Shown: positions 27,601 through 36,236 of the stretch, in pieces
How the letters are laid out: every line of letters begins with the position of its first letter
Numbering within the stretch: the stretch's first letter is position 1
Notes under the pieces: model-generated
What the model was told of the DNA's origin: nothing
What the model saw: only the letters and a program-made list of their open reading frames with translations
The model's database searches: none
DNA from: Nostoc sp. S4
GTDB lineage: Bacteria > Cyanobacteriota > Cyanobacteriia > Cyanobacteriales > Nostocaceae
Assembly (NCBI GenBank): GCA_029379225.1
Contig: JAQYWR010000003.1
Span: forward strand, 186,001 to 250,000
Reading direction: 5' to 3'
Length of the DNA: 64,000 nucleotides
Position numbers and translations under genes: made by a program

Positions 27601-28623
27601 ATCCCCATCTTCCACAAGCAAACCCGATCGCGCTAACTCCACCTGTCCGTTACTATTCACCGTCAACCCTGGACGCGCCTTTTCATCCACATTTGCCAGT
27701 AATTCAGCCAATGACACCGACGGCGAACCATCACCTGCGGTTAGTGATGGAGTTTCAATATTTAGTAATTGCACCGATGGACTTATATTCACCACACTCT
27801 CACTCGGCACTGCTGCTACTGCAACCTGTCCTTTTGGTGCTGACAACTGTCCAGTACTTGCCACCGTACCTCCTGTCAGTGTCAGATTTTGCCCCTTACC
27901 TACCGATAGGTTGCCTGAATTTACAATTGCACTTGGCTGTTTACCAAATTGCACTCCCAATGGCACTTTCATAGTTAGCAATGGTGGCGCATTGGGATTC
28001 GTGGCGCTAAACTGTTTCCCATCCCCAAAATTCAAACTATTCGCAGTACTACCAAAAAACGAACCCCCCATATCCAACTTGGCATTGGGGCCAAAAATAA
28101 TCCCGTTGGGGTTGAGCAAAAACAGATTGGCATTACCCAAAACTCCCAGTGTGCCAAAAATATTTGAGGGATTTTTCCCCGTCACCCGACTGAAAATATT
28201 CTCAATTCCTACCGGATTATTAAAATAGGCTCCTCGCCCTTCCCGCACATTGAATTCCTGAAAACTATGGAACAAAGCAGAACCGCGAATTGCCCCGCCA
28301 TCAATGCGATCGCTCTGTATACCCTTAATATCAATATTCGGTGTGACAATAGAACTTTCTTTACCTAGAGTGCGATCTCCAACAACTTGAGCTATGGCGG
28401 CATTCCCAGAAAAAATAACTCCGCTAGTTGCAATCAGAGTAATCCCCATCTGCCATAACTTGAATATATTGCTGCGATCGCCTAAATTACATCTAGCTAT
28501 GTTTTCTGCATAAATGTTTAGGACGATCCAATATCTATATGATGTCTGTAAAATACTCAATTCTTCCATATTTTTTATAGGTATAACTGCCATGAGTTGG
28601 ATAATTTTCCTCACTACAATCAT
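24598..28623 (-). CDS. TpsA-type filamentous-haemagglutinin-like exoprotein 1
   Basis: A 1341-residue secreted protein. A signal segment (about 55-80, TLIATSGVIFSGNAAIAQ) precedes the TPS secretion domain (about 80-260, DRIDGGAIRGSALFHSF, NLFLLNPNGIIFGPNAKL). A long beta-helix of Gly/Asn-rich repeats (GGNITL-type) follows. The C-terminal tail reads VTGRGGLPPSP and ends in TDCNGQ. The TpsB partner follows with an 11-bp overlap. ATG 28623 and ATG 28593 are both possible starts; neither has a decisive ribosome-binding site. A role in adhesion or cell-surface contact is inferred from the family. Confidence 0.9.
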   Translation of the reverse strand: MIVVRKIIQLMAVIPIKNMEELSILQTSYRYWIVLNIYAENIARCNLGDRSNIFKLWQMGITLIATSGVIFSGNAAIAQVVGDRTLGKESSIVTPNIDIKGIQSDRIDGGAIRGSALFHSFQEFNVREGRGAYFNNPVGIENIFSRVTGKNPSNIFGTLGVLGNANLFLLNPNGIIFGPNAKLDMGGSFFGSTANSLNFGDGKQFSATNPNAPPLLTMKVPLGVQFGKQPSAIVNSGNLSVGKGQNLTLTGGTVASTGQLSAPKGQVAVAAVPSESVVNISPSVQLLNIETPSLTAGDGSPSVSLAELLANVDEKARPGLTVNSNGQVELARSGLLVEDGDVVAKNVTAQTATLTAKNNLTLVESQLSTTGDLNLLAGDTVRVRDSVTNPFVAQAGDNLTIRGNQGIDILALNHPQTPFVSGGNLSLISDGIISGDAHFSSGGHFSIFNLAGQPGNFVSLYDPIISANGDVEFGNYTGAALKVESTGRIIAGDITINSPDTALPPNNGDPDVDILRTSQAVILRAGLPSLVYTDNIPISAEGTNFNPSGASLLPLGSIQVGNIDTSSSTSGINAGSVILSATGNITTQRILSRVINRSNGRGGNITLDTDGNITTNGNIQSDVAVGSTGRAGNIKIISRNGYIDTSRSDVRSTTDNDRGGDIKIEASGNVTTNEVGSFIGVQGLQQGDGGNITITSINGKIDTKGKIGSFTPGGKNEDNSFKTSGDISLKAKGDITIANEIASRILDNTPEYQGNAGRIQILSETGNIELNAKGALSTDLIKEITSRTPNGTGGNIVLNAPQGQITTTGWTIRTESKNGVAGNVTLTAAGDIRSGDIEAQSKNDLPNKDFSTISINSLGGTVFINKANLNTTNSGNSFAGDIRISGKEILINNNSNISSQGVVGRVFIGNDDTASINIRDSKVDTQTLRNVTSNLKPSLDGINVRTTNNIDGINIKATREIRIENSSVTSTTNSTVPAGSVFVKAPFILLRGSNFTNFADLVKNGQEPEYGLFAEATIKGGTAGTVFIYTDDLRIENGAAATVSSPNGKAGNLFVFAKAIFLDNGAFLATTGQANGNPSNGSNIILLGKETTPEAQNELRSLIEERKLGSQAKKSLPGSPLDFLILANESLIETNAENLADGGNIAIKTRLLLALPPTGKNGNDISANALATGNGGVVAIDPRPLGIYGTEFRPKTQNTPLNDITASSEQGLQGTVAIVPIDVDPRRGLLQLPENLGDSSRLITQSCPVGRTQAASRFIVTGRGGLPPSPSSALSSDALMGTTTNASPRQTRLMQSSFPSSTLVEAKGVNIGSKGEIIFTANPSKPTSDNSWQRNTDCNGQ

Positions 28624-28910
28624 TGCCAGAAAAAAGAATTAATCCTGTAGATATCTCTTTCCTGCAACTAATTCTCAGCTTGCAAATCAATCAAAGTTGA
28701 AGCTGATAAATTTTTCTATTGTATTTGGGCAATTTTATAAGTTTTGCCTAGTATGAATAGATTTTAAATCTAGAGCAAACTAATCAGGTTATTTTTTACG
28801 TAACACGGATGCTAACATGGACTTGTTCAATAATCAAGCAGCAAATATCAACAATAATAATTTTTTGTAGTACATATACACTCAAATTAGATAGTATATA
28901 GAGGCTGAGA

Positions 28911-28930
28911 AAAAAGCGATATCGCTTTTT
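28911..28930. terminator. Perfect 20-bp palindrome, terminator-like
   Basis: AAAAAGCGAT is followed directly by its reverse complement, giving a perfect palindrome with flanking A/T runs. It lies in the spacer upstream of tpsA1. It may end a transcript coming from the right or simply be a palindromic repeat. Confidence 0.45.
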
Positions 28931-28949
28931 GGTTGCCTTCCCTTAAATT

Positions 28950-29204
28950 TTACTTTTGTGACTCAAAAGGATTGTTTCGGTAAGTTTTGAGTTGATGGTT
29001 AATATTTCTACAAAGAATAATACCTTGTGCAAATGGCTTATACTGTCTCAACCGTTTCCAATCGAAGGGTATTAAAAAAGCTATAACCTTTAGTGCACGC
29101 TCGTTACAGACATTTATGCTATTAAGCAGTGAATGGATCGGGCGATCGCTGTATGAAAGCAGGTGTTGTAGAACGGATGCGGTAACGGTGCGGGGATTGT
29201 GCAA
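28950..29204 (-). CDS. Hypothetical 84-residue frame (doubtful)
   Basis: The 84-residue frame starts MHNPRTVTASVLQHLLSYSD and has a mixed hydrophobic/basic composition. I do not recognise it. It lies beside a decayed transposase and repeat clusters, so it may be a fragment of a mobile element or a chance frame. Confidence 0.22.
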   Translation of the reverse strand: MHNPRTVTASVLQHLLSYSDRPIHSLLNSINVCNERALKVIAFLIPFDWKRLRQYKPFAQGIILCRNINHQLKTYRNNPFESQK

Positions 29205-29285
29205 AAATGTCTTGTAAGTAGAAAAGCTTACTTATTCATGAAATACCTTCTTTGATATAACTAAGCAAATAGAATAACTACTACT

Positions 29286-29555
29286 GTGACAAATCGTGTG
29301 ACAATCCTCAAGGATAAATTTAATCAAAGTCTGGGATTACCTTTTAAAGAATTGTTACCATTCTCAGCAATTGAGCAAGCCATCTGCAAGCTAAAAATTA
29401 AATATAAGAAGCGATTATTTGACCCATTAGTAACCTTATGAGCATTTTTCTGGCGGGTTTTAGATCCTGACAAAACTTGTCATAACGCCGTGAGTAAAAT
29501 AATTGTACATTTGGCAGAAGAAGTAGAAGTTCCGTCAACCTGGAGTTTAGACTAA
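29286..29555 (+). pseudogene. IS4-type transposase, N-terminal remnant
   Basis: A single frame reads VTNRVTILKDKFNQSLGLPF, KELLPFSAIEQAICKLKIKY, then an in-frame TGA (29439-29441) where Trp is expected (VTL*AFFWRVLDPDKTC). It ends at VPSTWSLD*. The N-terminal region resembles IS4-family transposases. The DDE catalytic part is missing, and I see no clear terminal inverted repeats, so the element is dead. Confidence 0.68.
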
Positions 29556-29586
29556 ATACAGAAAAAAAGCGGTCAGTCTTTCTGAC

Positions 29587-29825
29587 ATCATGTCTGGTTA
29601 AAGACTTGTCATTAGGATTAATATCATGTCTGCCTAATTAGTCATAATTCCCGCATCTGTGCAAAAACCAGGAAAACCTCTTTCCCCCTGCCCCTGCTAA
29701 GAGTTCCCCTACGGTCTTAATAATAAGTCTTTTAAGCGGACATGATATAACACGGCAATACAAAGACGCGAGGACGCGGAGAAATTTTAATCACAAGTGA
29801 TTAGCCGGACATGATATGAAGCAAT
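29587..29825. repeat. Cluster of ATATCATGTCCG-type short repeats
   Basis: Variants of a short motif occur four times: CATCATGTCTGG (about 29587) and ATATCATGTCTG (about 29621) in one direction, CGGACATGATAT (about 29737 and 29803) in the other. Copies two and four extend the match (CTAATTAGTCA versus GTGATTAGCC reversed). The spacer between tpsA2 and the transposase remnant is built largely of these, with no gene. Confidence 0.5.
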
Positions 29826-29891
29826 CTCCAAAACCTAGTTTTTTAGGCTGTAAATGAAACTGGTGTGGGAAAAATTGCTAAAATTTTAAAT

Positions 29892-32870
29892 CTATTTTCC
29901 TTGGCAGATGGAAGTAGAACTCGTTGCTAAATCTGTTACACCATTCGAGCGATTTACCCTCGCATTATTGAGTGTATCTAAACGCTGAGTGAGGGAAACA
30001 TTCTCAGGCACAGTCTTGTTCGAGACATCTTCCTTCTCGTCATCCAAATCAATCCATCTGGCGACAAACATTTCTATATTCTGCGGTTCTTCGGGGCGCG
30101 ATGGTATTCCTCCCCGTCCTCGATTGACAAACCGCAACCGTTTTGCATTACTCGGTCTGACTTGGCAACCTTCACTAATTTCAACGCTACGCGGTTCGCT
30201 TGGCAAATTAACTAATCCTTGAGTTGGGTTAATACCGAGTGTGTTGATTTCAATCACACCGTTGAGTTGGGGATTGGTTTGGGAAAAAGCTGTAATATCA
30301 CTCTGTTGAGTTAGCAGTTCGCGGGACTCTAATCCAAAAACTCGCTGGGCATTAATTTCTACAACTCCACCCTGACCTGCAAAAGCATTTGCAATAATGT
30401 CGCTGTTTTCTTGGGGAACAGCAACAACAAAACCATTTTTTGCATCAATTTTGATATTTCCACCATTCCCAGGAGCCTGTCCAGTCCCAGCGGTGGTAGA
30501 TATTAAGCTATTTTGACGCATCAACAGTAAATCTTGTACTTGTAAGAGAATATTCCCACCGTTAGCTGATTTCGTTTCTCCTGTAATCGCACCTTGATTT
30601 TGCAAGTGGATAGCTTTGGCGGCTATTTCGATATTTCCAGCGACTCCCGAACCTTGACTGCTGGCTGTAATTGTAGCCCGATCTCTGAGATTTACTTGTT
30701 TGGAGAGGATGAAGATATTACCACCATTGCCTGTGGCATTGACATCGGTACTAGCTAGTACCCCACTAGCAGCACCTTGATTGGTAAATGTATCCAGACC
30801 AATTTGAATATTTTTGAGAGTGCGATCGCCATAACTCAAATCACTGCCAGCAAGGTTTATACTATCTAAAACGTTAAGTTTGATATTACCTGCATTGCCA
30901 CTGCTGCGAGTAGAAGTCACAATTTGTCCGCCATTAGTCGCTTCTAAAGTCTGAGCATTAATTACAATATTACCTCCACTACCTGCATTTGCAGTTAAGG
31001 CATTAATTACACCTCCATCTACCACCCGTAAAGTAGCTGCATTGACCGTGATTTCTCCTCCCTGACCAATTGCGCTGGGTTCGGTATTGCTATAAAGTCC
31101 GCTAGAATATCCATCGCCAGCAACGCCAGCGACGGTTACAGTATTAGCCCGATTAATCAAAATATCTCCTGCATCTCCGCGTCCACGAGTGCTGGTAACG
31201 ATAACAGCACCGTTGCTTAAAGATAATGTATTGGCGTTAACAACAATGTTTCCACCTATCCCTTCACCATTTCTTTTGACACTGCTGAATGCACCACTAG
31301 ATTGAAAAAAGCCAAATCCAGGAGTATCGTTAAAGCGACCCTCACCATCAAAAACGATATCACGAGCATTAATAGTCACATTACCTGCATTGCCTTTTCC
31401 ATCAGTACTAGTTGTGAGAACCGCACCGTTGCTTACTTTCACTGTCCCGGCTGTGACATTGATGCTACCAGCATTTCCCACAGCGCGAGGGTCAACCCGA
31501 CTGTATGCACCGCTACCAAATGTAAAAGTCGATACCTGCTTAAAATCAGCCGCCTCGCCGTCAAATAAAGCTGTATCGCTGACATTGATATTCACGCTAC
31601 CAGCATCACCCCGTCCAACAGTACTAGCTTCGAGAATGGCTCCGTTAGTCACAGCCAGGGATTTGGCTGTAATATTGAGATTACCTCCTCGACCTATACC
31701 ACCATCGGCGATCGAACTATAGCCACCAGTATTAATTCCATTGGTTCCCACACCATCAAACAGTACTGTATCGCCGACATTGATATTCACATCGCCTACA
31801 TCTCCGTTTCCATACGTGCCGGCAAAGATTTGAAAACCTCCAGTTACAGCAAGCGATCGCGCTGTTAAATTAACATTACCGCCTTTACCTTTGGCATTAG
31901 GAAGCACTGCATTAGAAATAAAGCTACCACTACCAGTCAGCGTAACTGCCTCTGTAGCATTAATTTCAATATCTCCGGCTTTGCTGTCAGCAGCACCTTG
32001 ACTAGAAGCGATACCTGCCCTAACGGTACTTCCTTGAGCGATATTTAAATTATGAGTGTTGATGGCAATACTACCGCCCTTACCAGCTCGGACATTGACT
32101 AGTGAATTATTTGTGAGGGAAACATCAGCGCGGACTACATCAACAGGAAAACTCAAGCTACCATCTTGATTGAGTGTTACTGTGCCTTTTTGCGTCACTC
32201 CCCCTAACTCGACTCTACCCCCTGGTGCAAGGATTGTACCCTTGTCTAAACTAACGTTACCACCCACTAGCGCTATGGTTCGATCTGGCTGCATAACTAA
32301 ACGCGCTGCTTGTAAACTAATAGCCCCTGGGATATTCTCGAATTCCAAGCCAATAGGAACTTTAATTTTCAATAGTGGTGGGGCTTGCCGATTAGTTGCA
32401 CTAAATTTTATACCGTCAGCGAAAACCACACTGCTGGCGGTACTAGCTACAAACGAACCACTAATATCGAGTTTGGCATTTGCCCCAAAAATAATGCCGT
32501 TGGGGTTGATTAAAAACAAATTAGCTTTTCCCAATACACCCAAGGTTCCCAAAAGCTGCGAAGGACTTCTTCCTGTAACTCGGCTAATAATGTTCTCAAT
32601 TCCTATCGGGTTAGCGAAATATGCACTTCTTCCTTCACCAATATTGAATTCCTCAAAGCTGTGGAAGAGATTTGTACCGCGAATTGCCCCGCCATCAACT
32701 CTGTCAACTAGCTGATTTTGTGGTGTGACTGTAGAACGTTCGCTCCCAAGGGTATTATCTGGGGTGATGGGGATAATTTGAGCTATTGCCTTGTTCTGGG
32801 TGTCAGCGAATATCTGCAACACAGCCGCGCCGAACGCGGTAATCAACATCAAAAAACTTAGTACTCTCAA
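29892..32870 (-). CDS. TpsA-type filamentous-haemagglutinin-like exoprotein 2
   Basis: A 992-residue paralogue of the 24598-28623 product. A signal peptide (about 1-30, ending NKAIAQ) precedes the TPS domain (VDRVDGGAIRGTNLFHSFEE, NLFLINPNGIIFGANAKLDI), a Gly/Asn/Ala-rich beta-helix with repeated GDVNINVGDT and GNINITA-like units, and a tail with GRGGIPSRPEEP and a terminal Cys (ICQGK). It has no adjacent TpsB of its own and may use the TpsB at 22578-24608. Repeat units such as 'GDAGSVNINVSDTALFDG' recur within the chain. Confidence 0.9.
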   Translation of the reverse strand: MRVLSFLMLITAFGAAVLQIFADTQNKAIAQIIPITPDNTLGSERSTVTPQNQLVDRVDGGAIRGTNLFHSFEEFNIGEGRSAYFANPIGIENIISRVTGRSPSQLLGTLGVLGKANLFLINPNGIIFGANAKLDISGSFVASTASSVVFADGIKFSATNRQAPPLLKIKVPIGLEFENIPGAISLQAARLVMQPDRTIALVGGNVSLDKGTILAPGGRVELGGVTQKGTVTLNQDGSLSFPVDVVRADVSLTNNSLVNVRAGKGGSIAINTHNLNIAQGSTVRAGIASSQGAADSKAGDIEINATEAVTLTGSGSFISNAVLPNAKGKGGNVNLTARSLAVTGGFQIFAGTYGNGDVGDVNINVGDTVLFDGVGTNGINTGGYSSIADGGIGRGGNLNITAKSLAVTNGAILEASTVGRGDAGSVNINVSDTALFDGEAADFKQVSTFTFGSGAYSRVDPRAVGNAGSINVTAGTVKVSNGAVLTTSTDGKGNAGNVTINARDIVFDGEGRFNDTPGFGFFQSSGAFSSVKRNGEGIGGNIVVNANTLSLSNGAVIVTSTRGRGDAGDILINRANTVTVAGVAGDGYSSGLYSNTEPSAIGQGGEITVNAATLRVVDGGVINALTANAGSGGNIVINAQTLEATNGGQIVTSTRSSGNAGNIKLNVLDSINLAGSDLSYGDRTLKNIQIGLDTFTNQGAASGVLASTDVNATGNGGNIFILSKQVNLRDRATITASSQGSGVAGNIEIAAKAIHLQNQGAITGETKSANGGNILLQVQDLLLMRQNSLISTTAGTGQAPGNGGNIKIDAKNGFVVAVPQENSDIIANAFAGQGGVVEINAQRVFGLESRELLTQQSDITAFSQTNPQLNGVIEINTLGINPTQGLVNLPSEPRSVEISEGCQVRPSNAKRLRFVNRGRGGIPSRPEEPQNIEMFVARWIDLDDEKEDVSNKTVPENVSLTQRLDTLNNARVNRSNGVTDLATSSTSICQGK

Positions 32871-33116
32871 TTTCTAGTACCCATAATCAGCAATATACGA
32901 CTATCGGGAAAATGAACCCAAAAAATTTGAATTTTTGGATTTTTGCATTTTCACAATTTAAAACCAATAGTCAGTAAAAATACTTCCGTAATCTTACTTA
33001 AATATTGATGCGTTCTTTGAGTTATACTTGGACGACATCAGCCCACAGTCCTTTCACCAAATTCCAATAATTGCACTATTACCAACAAAGCATATTCAAT
33101 AATAACGTTCTCAGAT

Positions 33117-33662
33117 ATGCAACAAAACTGGTCACAAGAAAGTTATGTCAAAGCCTTAAAAAAAGCAGCACAAGCACATCATGGTCAGAAGATACCAGGG
33201 TCAGAAATACCTTATATTATTCATTTGAGTTTTGTGAGCATGGAAGTAATTGCTGCCTTAAATGTAGAAAAAGAATGTGATGGAAATCTAGCAATCCAAT
33301 GTGCTATCTTGCATGATGTAATTGAAGATACAGCAATGACATTTGAGGAAATTAAAACTGAGTTTGGTGAATCAATCGCCAACGGTGTACTAGCATTGAC
33401 TAAAGATAATTCCTTAGAAAAACATCTGCAAATCACAGATAGTTTGCGAAGGATTAAGAAGCAACCGCCAGAAATTTGGATGGTAAAACTAGCTGATAGA
33501 ATTAGTAACCTCCAAGCACCACCATATTATTGGAATCAAGACAAAATTCTTCGATATCGAGAAGAAGGTATTCAGATTTATGAAGCTTTGAAAGATGCAA
33601 GTCAGTTTCTTGCATCGCGCTTGGCTAGCAAAATTGAAGACTACAAAGTATTTATTAAGTAG
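33117..33662 (+). CDS. HD-domain phosphohydrolase (RelA/SpoT hydrolase-like)
   Basis: A 181-residue single-domain protein. Metal-binding motifs of SpoT-like HD hydrolases are visible: IPYIIHLSFVSMEVI (His), CAILHDVIEDTAMTFEEIK (His-Asp) and a later KLADRISNLQ (Asp). The size matches small alarmone hydrolases (MESH1-type). It would hydrolyse (p)ppGpp or a related nucleotide. It is not part of an evident operon. Confidence 0.82.
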   Translation: MQQNWSQESYVKALKKAAQAHHGQKIPGSEIPYIIHLSFVSMEVIAALNVEKECDGNLAIQCAILHDVIEDTAMTFEEIKTEFGESIANGVLALTKDNSLEKHLQITDSLRRIKKQPPEIWMVKLADRISNLQAPPYYWNQDKILRYREEGIQIYEALKDASQFLASRLASKIEDYKVFIK

Positions 33663-33982
33663 GAATAAGTAGGTGGGTAGGAAAATTTATCGTTGAAGTC
33701 AGGCAGGAGGCAGAGGGCGGCAGGGGGAAAGAGAATTTTAGTCTAGTTAATCTTTCTGAAGATGGTTTGGTTTTATCATGCTGACTTACTTAAAATAAAT
33801 TTCTATATATAGGAATCAGGTTTGATTTCTGAAATTGTTTATGTAAGCTCTTTATAGGGAATAGGCAACAGAAAAAAGGCTCTTGAAGTATACTGAGTTT
33901 TTTCAAAAATCAAATAGTAGTCCTATATCAGAGTTGATGTGAAATGGAATGAAGCAAATCGGAAATTACTAGAAATAAAATT
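33663..33982. other. Intergenic, no gene seen
   Basis: This 320-bp spacer holds a short purine-rich GGCAGGAGGCAGAGGGCGGCAGG-like stretch (about 33703-33728) similar to the heptamer tract at 35751. I see no open frame, RNA gene or terminator that I can support. Confidence 0.35.
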
Positions 33983-34402
33983 ATGGAATTACTTCAACTA
34001 GTTTTGGTGTTAGCTACAGTAGTTGGTGTTGTAGATGGAAATACAATTTTGGTTAAAGATAATGCAGGACAACCAATTACGGTAAAGCTAGCGTGTATTA
34101 ATGCACCAAAGGCGACTAGCCAGCAATCAAGTTTAGCAGCAACTCAAAGGTTAAAACAGTTGCTACCACGTGAAAGTCGTGTGGTGATTAGAAGCACAGA
34201 ACAACTCAACAATGGTCGCACAGTTGGTGAAGTGTTTGTAGATAATCGCTCAGTCAATCTGCTTTTGGTACAAGAAGGTAATGCTGTAATTGACCAAGAA
34301 TCCTTGGATAATTGCTATGAAACTAAAACCCAATTTTTAATTGGCGAAGCTAATGCTAAAAATAAGCGGTTGGGATTGTGGCGGCAATTAAATAGGAATT
34401 AG
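33983..34402 (+). CDS. Staphylococcal-nuclease-fold protein with altered active site
   Basis: A 139-residue protein with a short hydrophobic N-terminus (signal-like, LLQLVLVLATVV). The SNase pattern is visible in VVDGNTILV, VKLACINAPK, LPRESRVVI, GRTVGEVFVDNRSVNLLLV and GLWRQL. Acidic residues normally binding Ca2+ are changed: the usual DGDT is DGNT, and the usual R-x-x-x-ID-A-P-E is K-L-A-C-IN-A-P-K. Nuclease activity is therefore doubtful although the fold is recognisable. Confidence 0.75.
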   Translation: MELLQLVLVLATVVGVVDGNTILVKDNAGQPITVKLACINAPKATSQQSSLAATQRLKQLLPRESRVVIRSTEQLNNGRTVGEVFVDNRSVNLLLVQEGNAVIDQESLDNCYETKTQFLIGEANAKNKRLGLWRQLNRN

Positions 34403-34541
34403 AGGCTGTTGAAGATTTAAATATTAGACCTCTAGCATAAATCTTTTTTGTCTCACGCAGAGGTACTCCAGAAGAGAACACAAAGAAGGACTACCTGACA
34501 AAGGTATAGAAATCTGATTTGATTCATGAAATTATTTGCGT

Positions 34542-34579
34542 GGGGAGGGAGTAGGGAGTAGGGAGTGGGGAGTAGGGAA
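34542..34579. repeat. Short tandem repeat (GGGAGTA type)
   Basis: Several imperfect copies of the heptamer GGGAGTA lie in tandem in the 359-bp spacer 34403-34761. Such short tandemly repeated repetitive sequences are typical of heterocystous cyanobacteria. The rest of the spacer shows no gene. Confidence 0.65.
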
Positions 34580-34764
34580 TAAAACTGTTATAGGTGTAGG
34601 GAGTTTTTTAACCAAATAAAATATGAGTCTTATATAAGTTATTCAAATCAAAGCAGATGTATATCAGGGAGTATTTCTAATAATAGATGACTTAGTGATT
34701 GAGAAGGGGATAATACTTGAAGACTTAATTTTCCCTTGGCAATTACTGACTAGGAGATTGTTTG

Positions 34765-35745
34765 ATGAAAACCAGAAAGTTAGGCAAACAAGGATTAGAA
34801 GTTTCAAATATTGGACTTGGTTGCATGGGAATGTCTGAGTTCTATAGTGGTCGTGATGAACAAGAAGCGATCGCCACTATTCATCGAGCATTAGAATTGG
34901 GAGTTAATCTACTCGATACTGCTGATATGTATGGGCCTTTTACTAACGAGCAATTAGTAGGTAAAGCAATTAAAGACCGCCGCGAGCAAGTAGTCTTAGC
35001 AACCAAATTTGGCAACGTCCGTACTGAAGATGGTGGTTGGAAAGGAATTAGTGGCAAACCAGAATATGTGCGTCAAGCTTGCGATGCTTCCCTAAAACGT
35101 CTGGGAGTTGATGTGATTGACCTTTATTATCAACATCGGGTAGATCCAACCGTACCCATTGAAGATACTGTCGGGGCGATGGCAGAGTTAGTCCAGCAAG
35201 GAAAAGTGCGTTATTTAGGACTTTCGGAAGCTGCGCCGGCGACGATTCGACGAGCTGTCGCAGTTCATCCAATTTCGGCACTCCAAACAGAATACTCTCT
35301 TTGGAGTCGAGAACCAGAGGATGAAATTTTACCAACTGTGCGGGAATTAGGAATTGGGTTTGTTCCCTATAGCCCACTAGGAAGAGGATTTTTATCGGGT
35401 GCAATTACTAGCCCTGACGACCTCGCACCTGATGACTATCGCCGAAATGCTCCGCGCTTTCAAGGTGAGAATTTCTCTAAAAATCTGCAATTAGTCGAGC
35501 AAGTTAAAACAATTGCTACCGAAAAAGGAGTAACTCCGAGTCAGCTTGCACTAGCATGGCTTTTGGCTCAAGGAGAAGATATTGTGCCAATTCCAGGAAC
35601 AAAACGCCGAAAATATCTAGAGGAGAATATTGCAGCTAGCGAAATTACCCTCAGCGAACAAGACTTGAAGCGACTGGAAGCAGCCGCACCCAAAAATTTC
35701 GCAGCAGGCGATCGCTATTCTGACATGAGTAGCGTTAATCGTTGA
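34765..35745 (+). CDS. Aldo/keto reductase (canonical)
   Basis: A 326-residue NADPH-dependent oxidoreductase of the YghZ/AKR13-like type. It keeps the full tetrad: Asp51 and Tyr56 in LLDTADMYG, Lys81 in VVLATKFGN, and His124 in [10 protein letters not shown]. The cofactor end is visible in [19 protein letters not shown] 34765 is chosen over TTG 34762 because AGGAG lies 9 nt before it. The substrate is unknown. It serves as an internal reference for the divergent aldo/keto-reductase-like protein in the RiPP locus. Confidence 0.92.
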   Translation: MKTRKLGKQGLEVSNIGLGCMGMSEFYSGRDEQEAIATIHRALELGVNLLDTADMYGPFTNEQLVGKAIKDRREQVVLATKFGNVRTEDGGWKGISGKPEYVRQACDASLKRLGVDVIDLYYQHRVDPTVPIEDTVGAMAELVQQGKVRYLGLSEAAPATIRRAVAVHPISALQTEYSLWSREPEDEILPTVRELGIGFVPYSPLGRGFLSGAITSPDDLAPDDYRRNAPRFQGENFSKNLQLVEQVKTIATEKGVTPSQLALAWLLAQGEDIVPIPGTKRRKYLEENIAASEITLSEQDLKRLEAAAPKNFAAGDRYSDMSSVNR

Positions 35746-35750
35746 TTATA

Positions 35751-35806
35751 GCAGGAGGCAGGAGGCAGGAGGCAGGAGGCAGGAGGCAGGAGGCAGGAGG
35801 CAGGAG
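35751..35806. repeat. Perfect heptamer tandem repeat, 8 x GCAGGAG
   Basis: Eight exact copies of GCAGGAG run head to tail (56 bp), starting 6 bp after the reductase stop. The 3' flank (GGAGGTAAAAC and about 50 further bases) is similar to 42731-42800, where only two units stand. So this is a dispersed element with a variable heptamer tract. Confidence 0.9.
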
Positions 35807-35957
35807 GTAAAACTATTACTGTTCCTAGCATTCACACTTGTCATTATGTTCTAACCTCTGTGACTACGGCTATAATTTAAATATTGGAGTATTTTTTCAG
35901 ATTCAGCTTTGATTGTGGGGTGGGCGTCTCGCCCGCCCATATCCAACTCAAGTTAAA

Positions 35958-36236
35958 TTAAATTATCGTTGAGCCTGGTAGTTCTGTAACTGGTGGTTCT
36001 CCCCAAGTTTCAATTTGGTTAAATGTATGTTGGCTCAAAGGATAAAATCGCACGCTATCTTCTGTTAATTTTATTTGTTTATAAAGTCTTTTTTGCAGTT
36101 CATGATATTTTTTTTGATTGAGAATACACTCAAATACTGAATATTGAACTCTTTGACCATATCCTTCTAATAAATCTGATACTTTTTTGCGTCTTTTATC
36201 GCAAGGTATATCATATACTATGATATAAAGTAGCAT
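35958..36236 (-). CDS. cas2: Cas2
   Basis: A 92-residue CRISPR adaptation protein. It has the Cas2 start LLYIIVYDIPCDKRRKKVSD with the conserved Asp after the first beta strand, and YGQRVQYSVFECILN in the second half. Its ATG directly abuts the cas1 stop (TGAATG), so the two are translationally linked. With Cas1 it inserts new spacers, most likely at the leader end of the adjacent array. Confidence 0.95.
   Translation of the reverse strand: MLLYIIVYDIPCDKRRKKVSDLLEGYGQRVQYSVFECILNQKKYHELQKRLYKQIKLTEDSVRFYPLSQHTFNQIETWGEPPVTELPGSTII

Noticed and set aside
27554..28228. Plus-strand frame of 224 codons opposite tpsA1
   Set aside because: It is an antisense frame of the highly conserved TPS domain; the same mirrored frame appears opposite tpsA2 at 32170-32715, which confirms it is a shadow.
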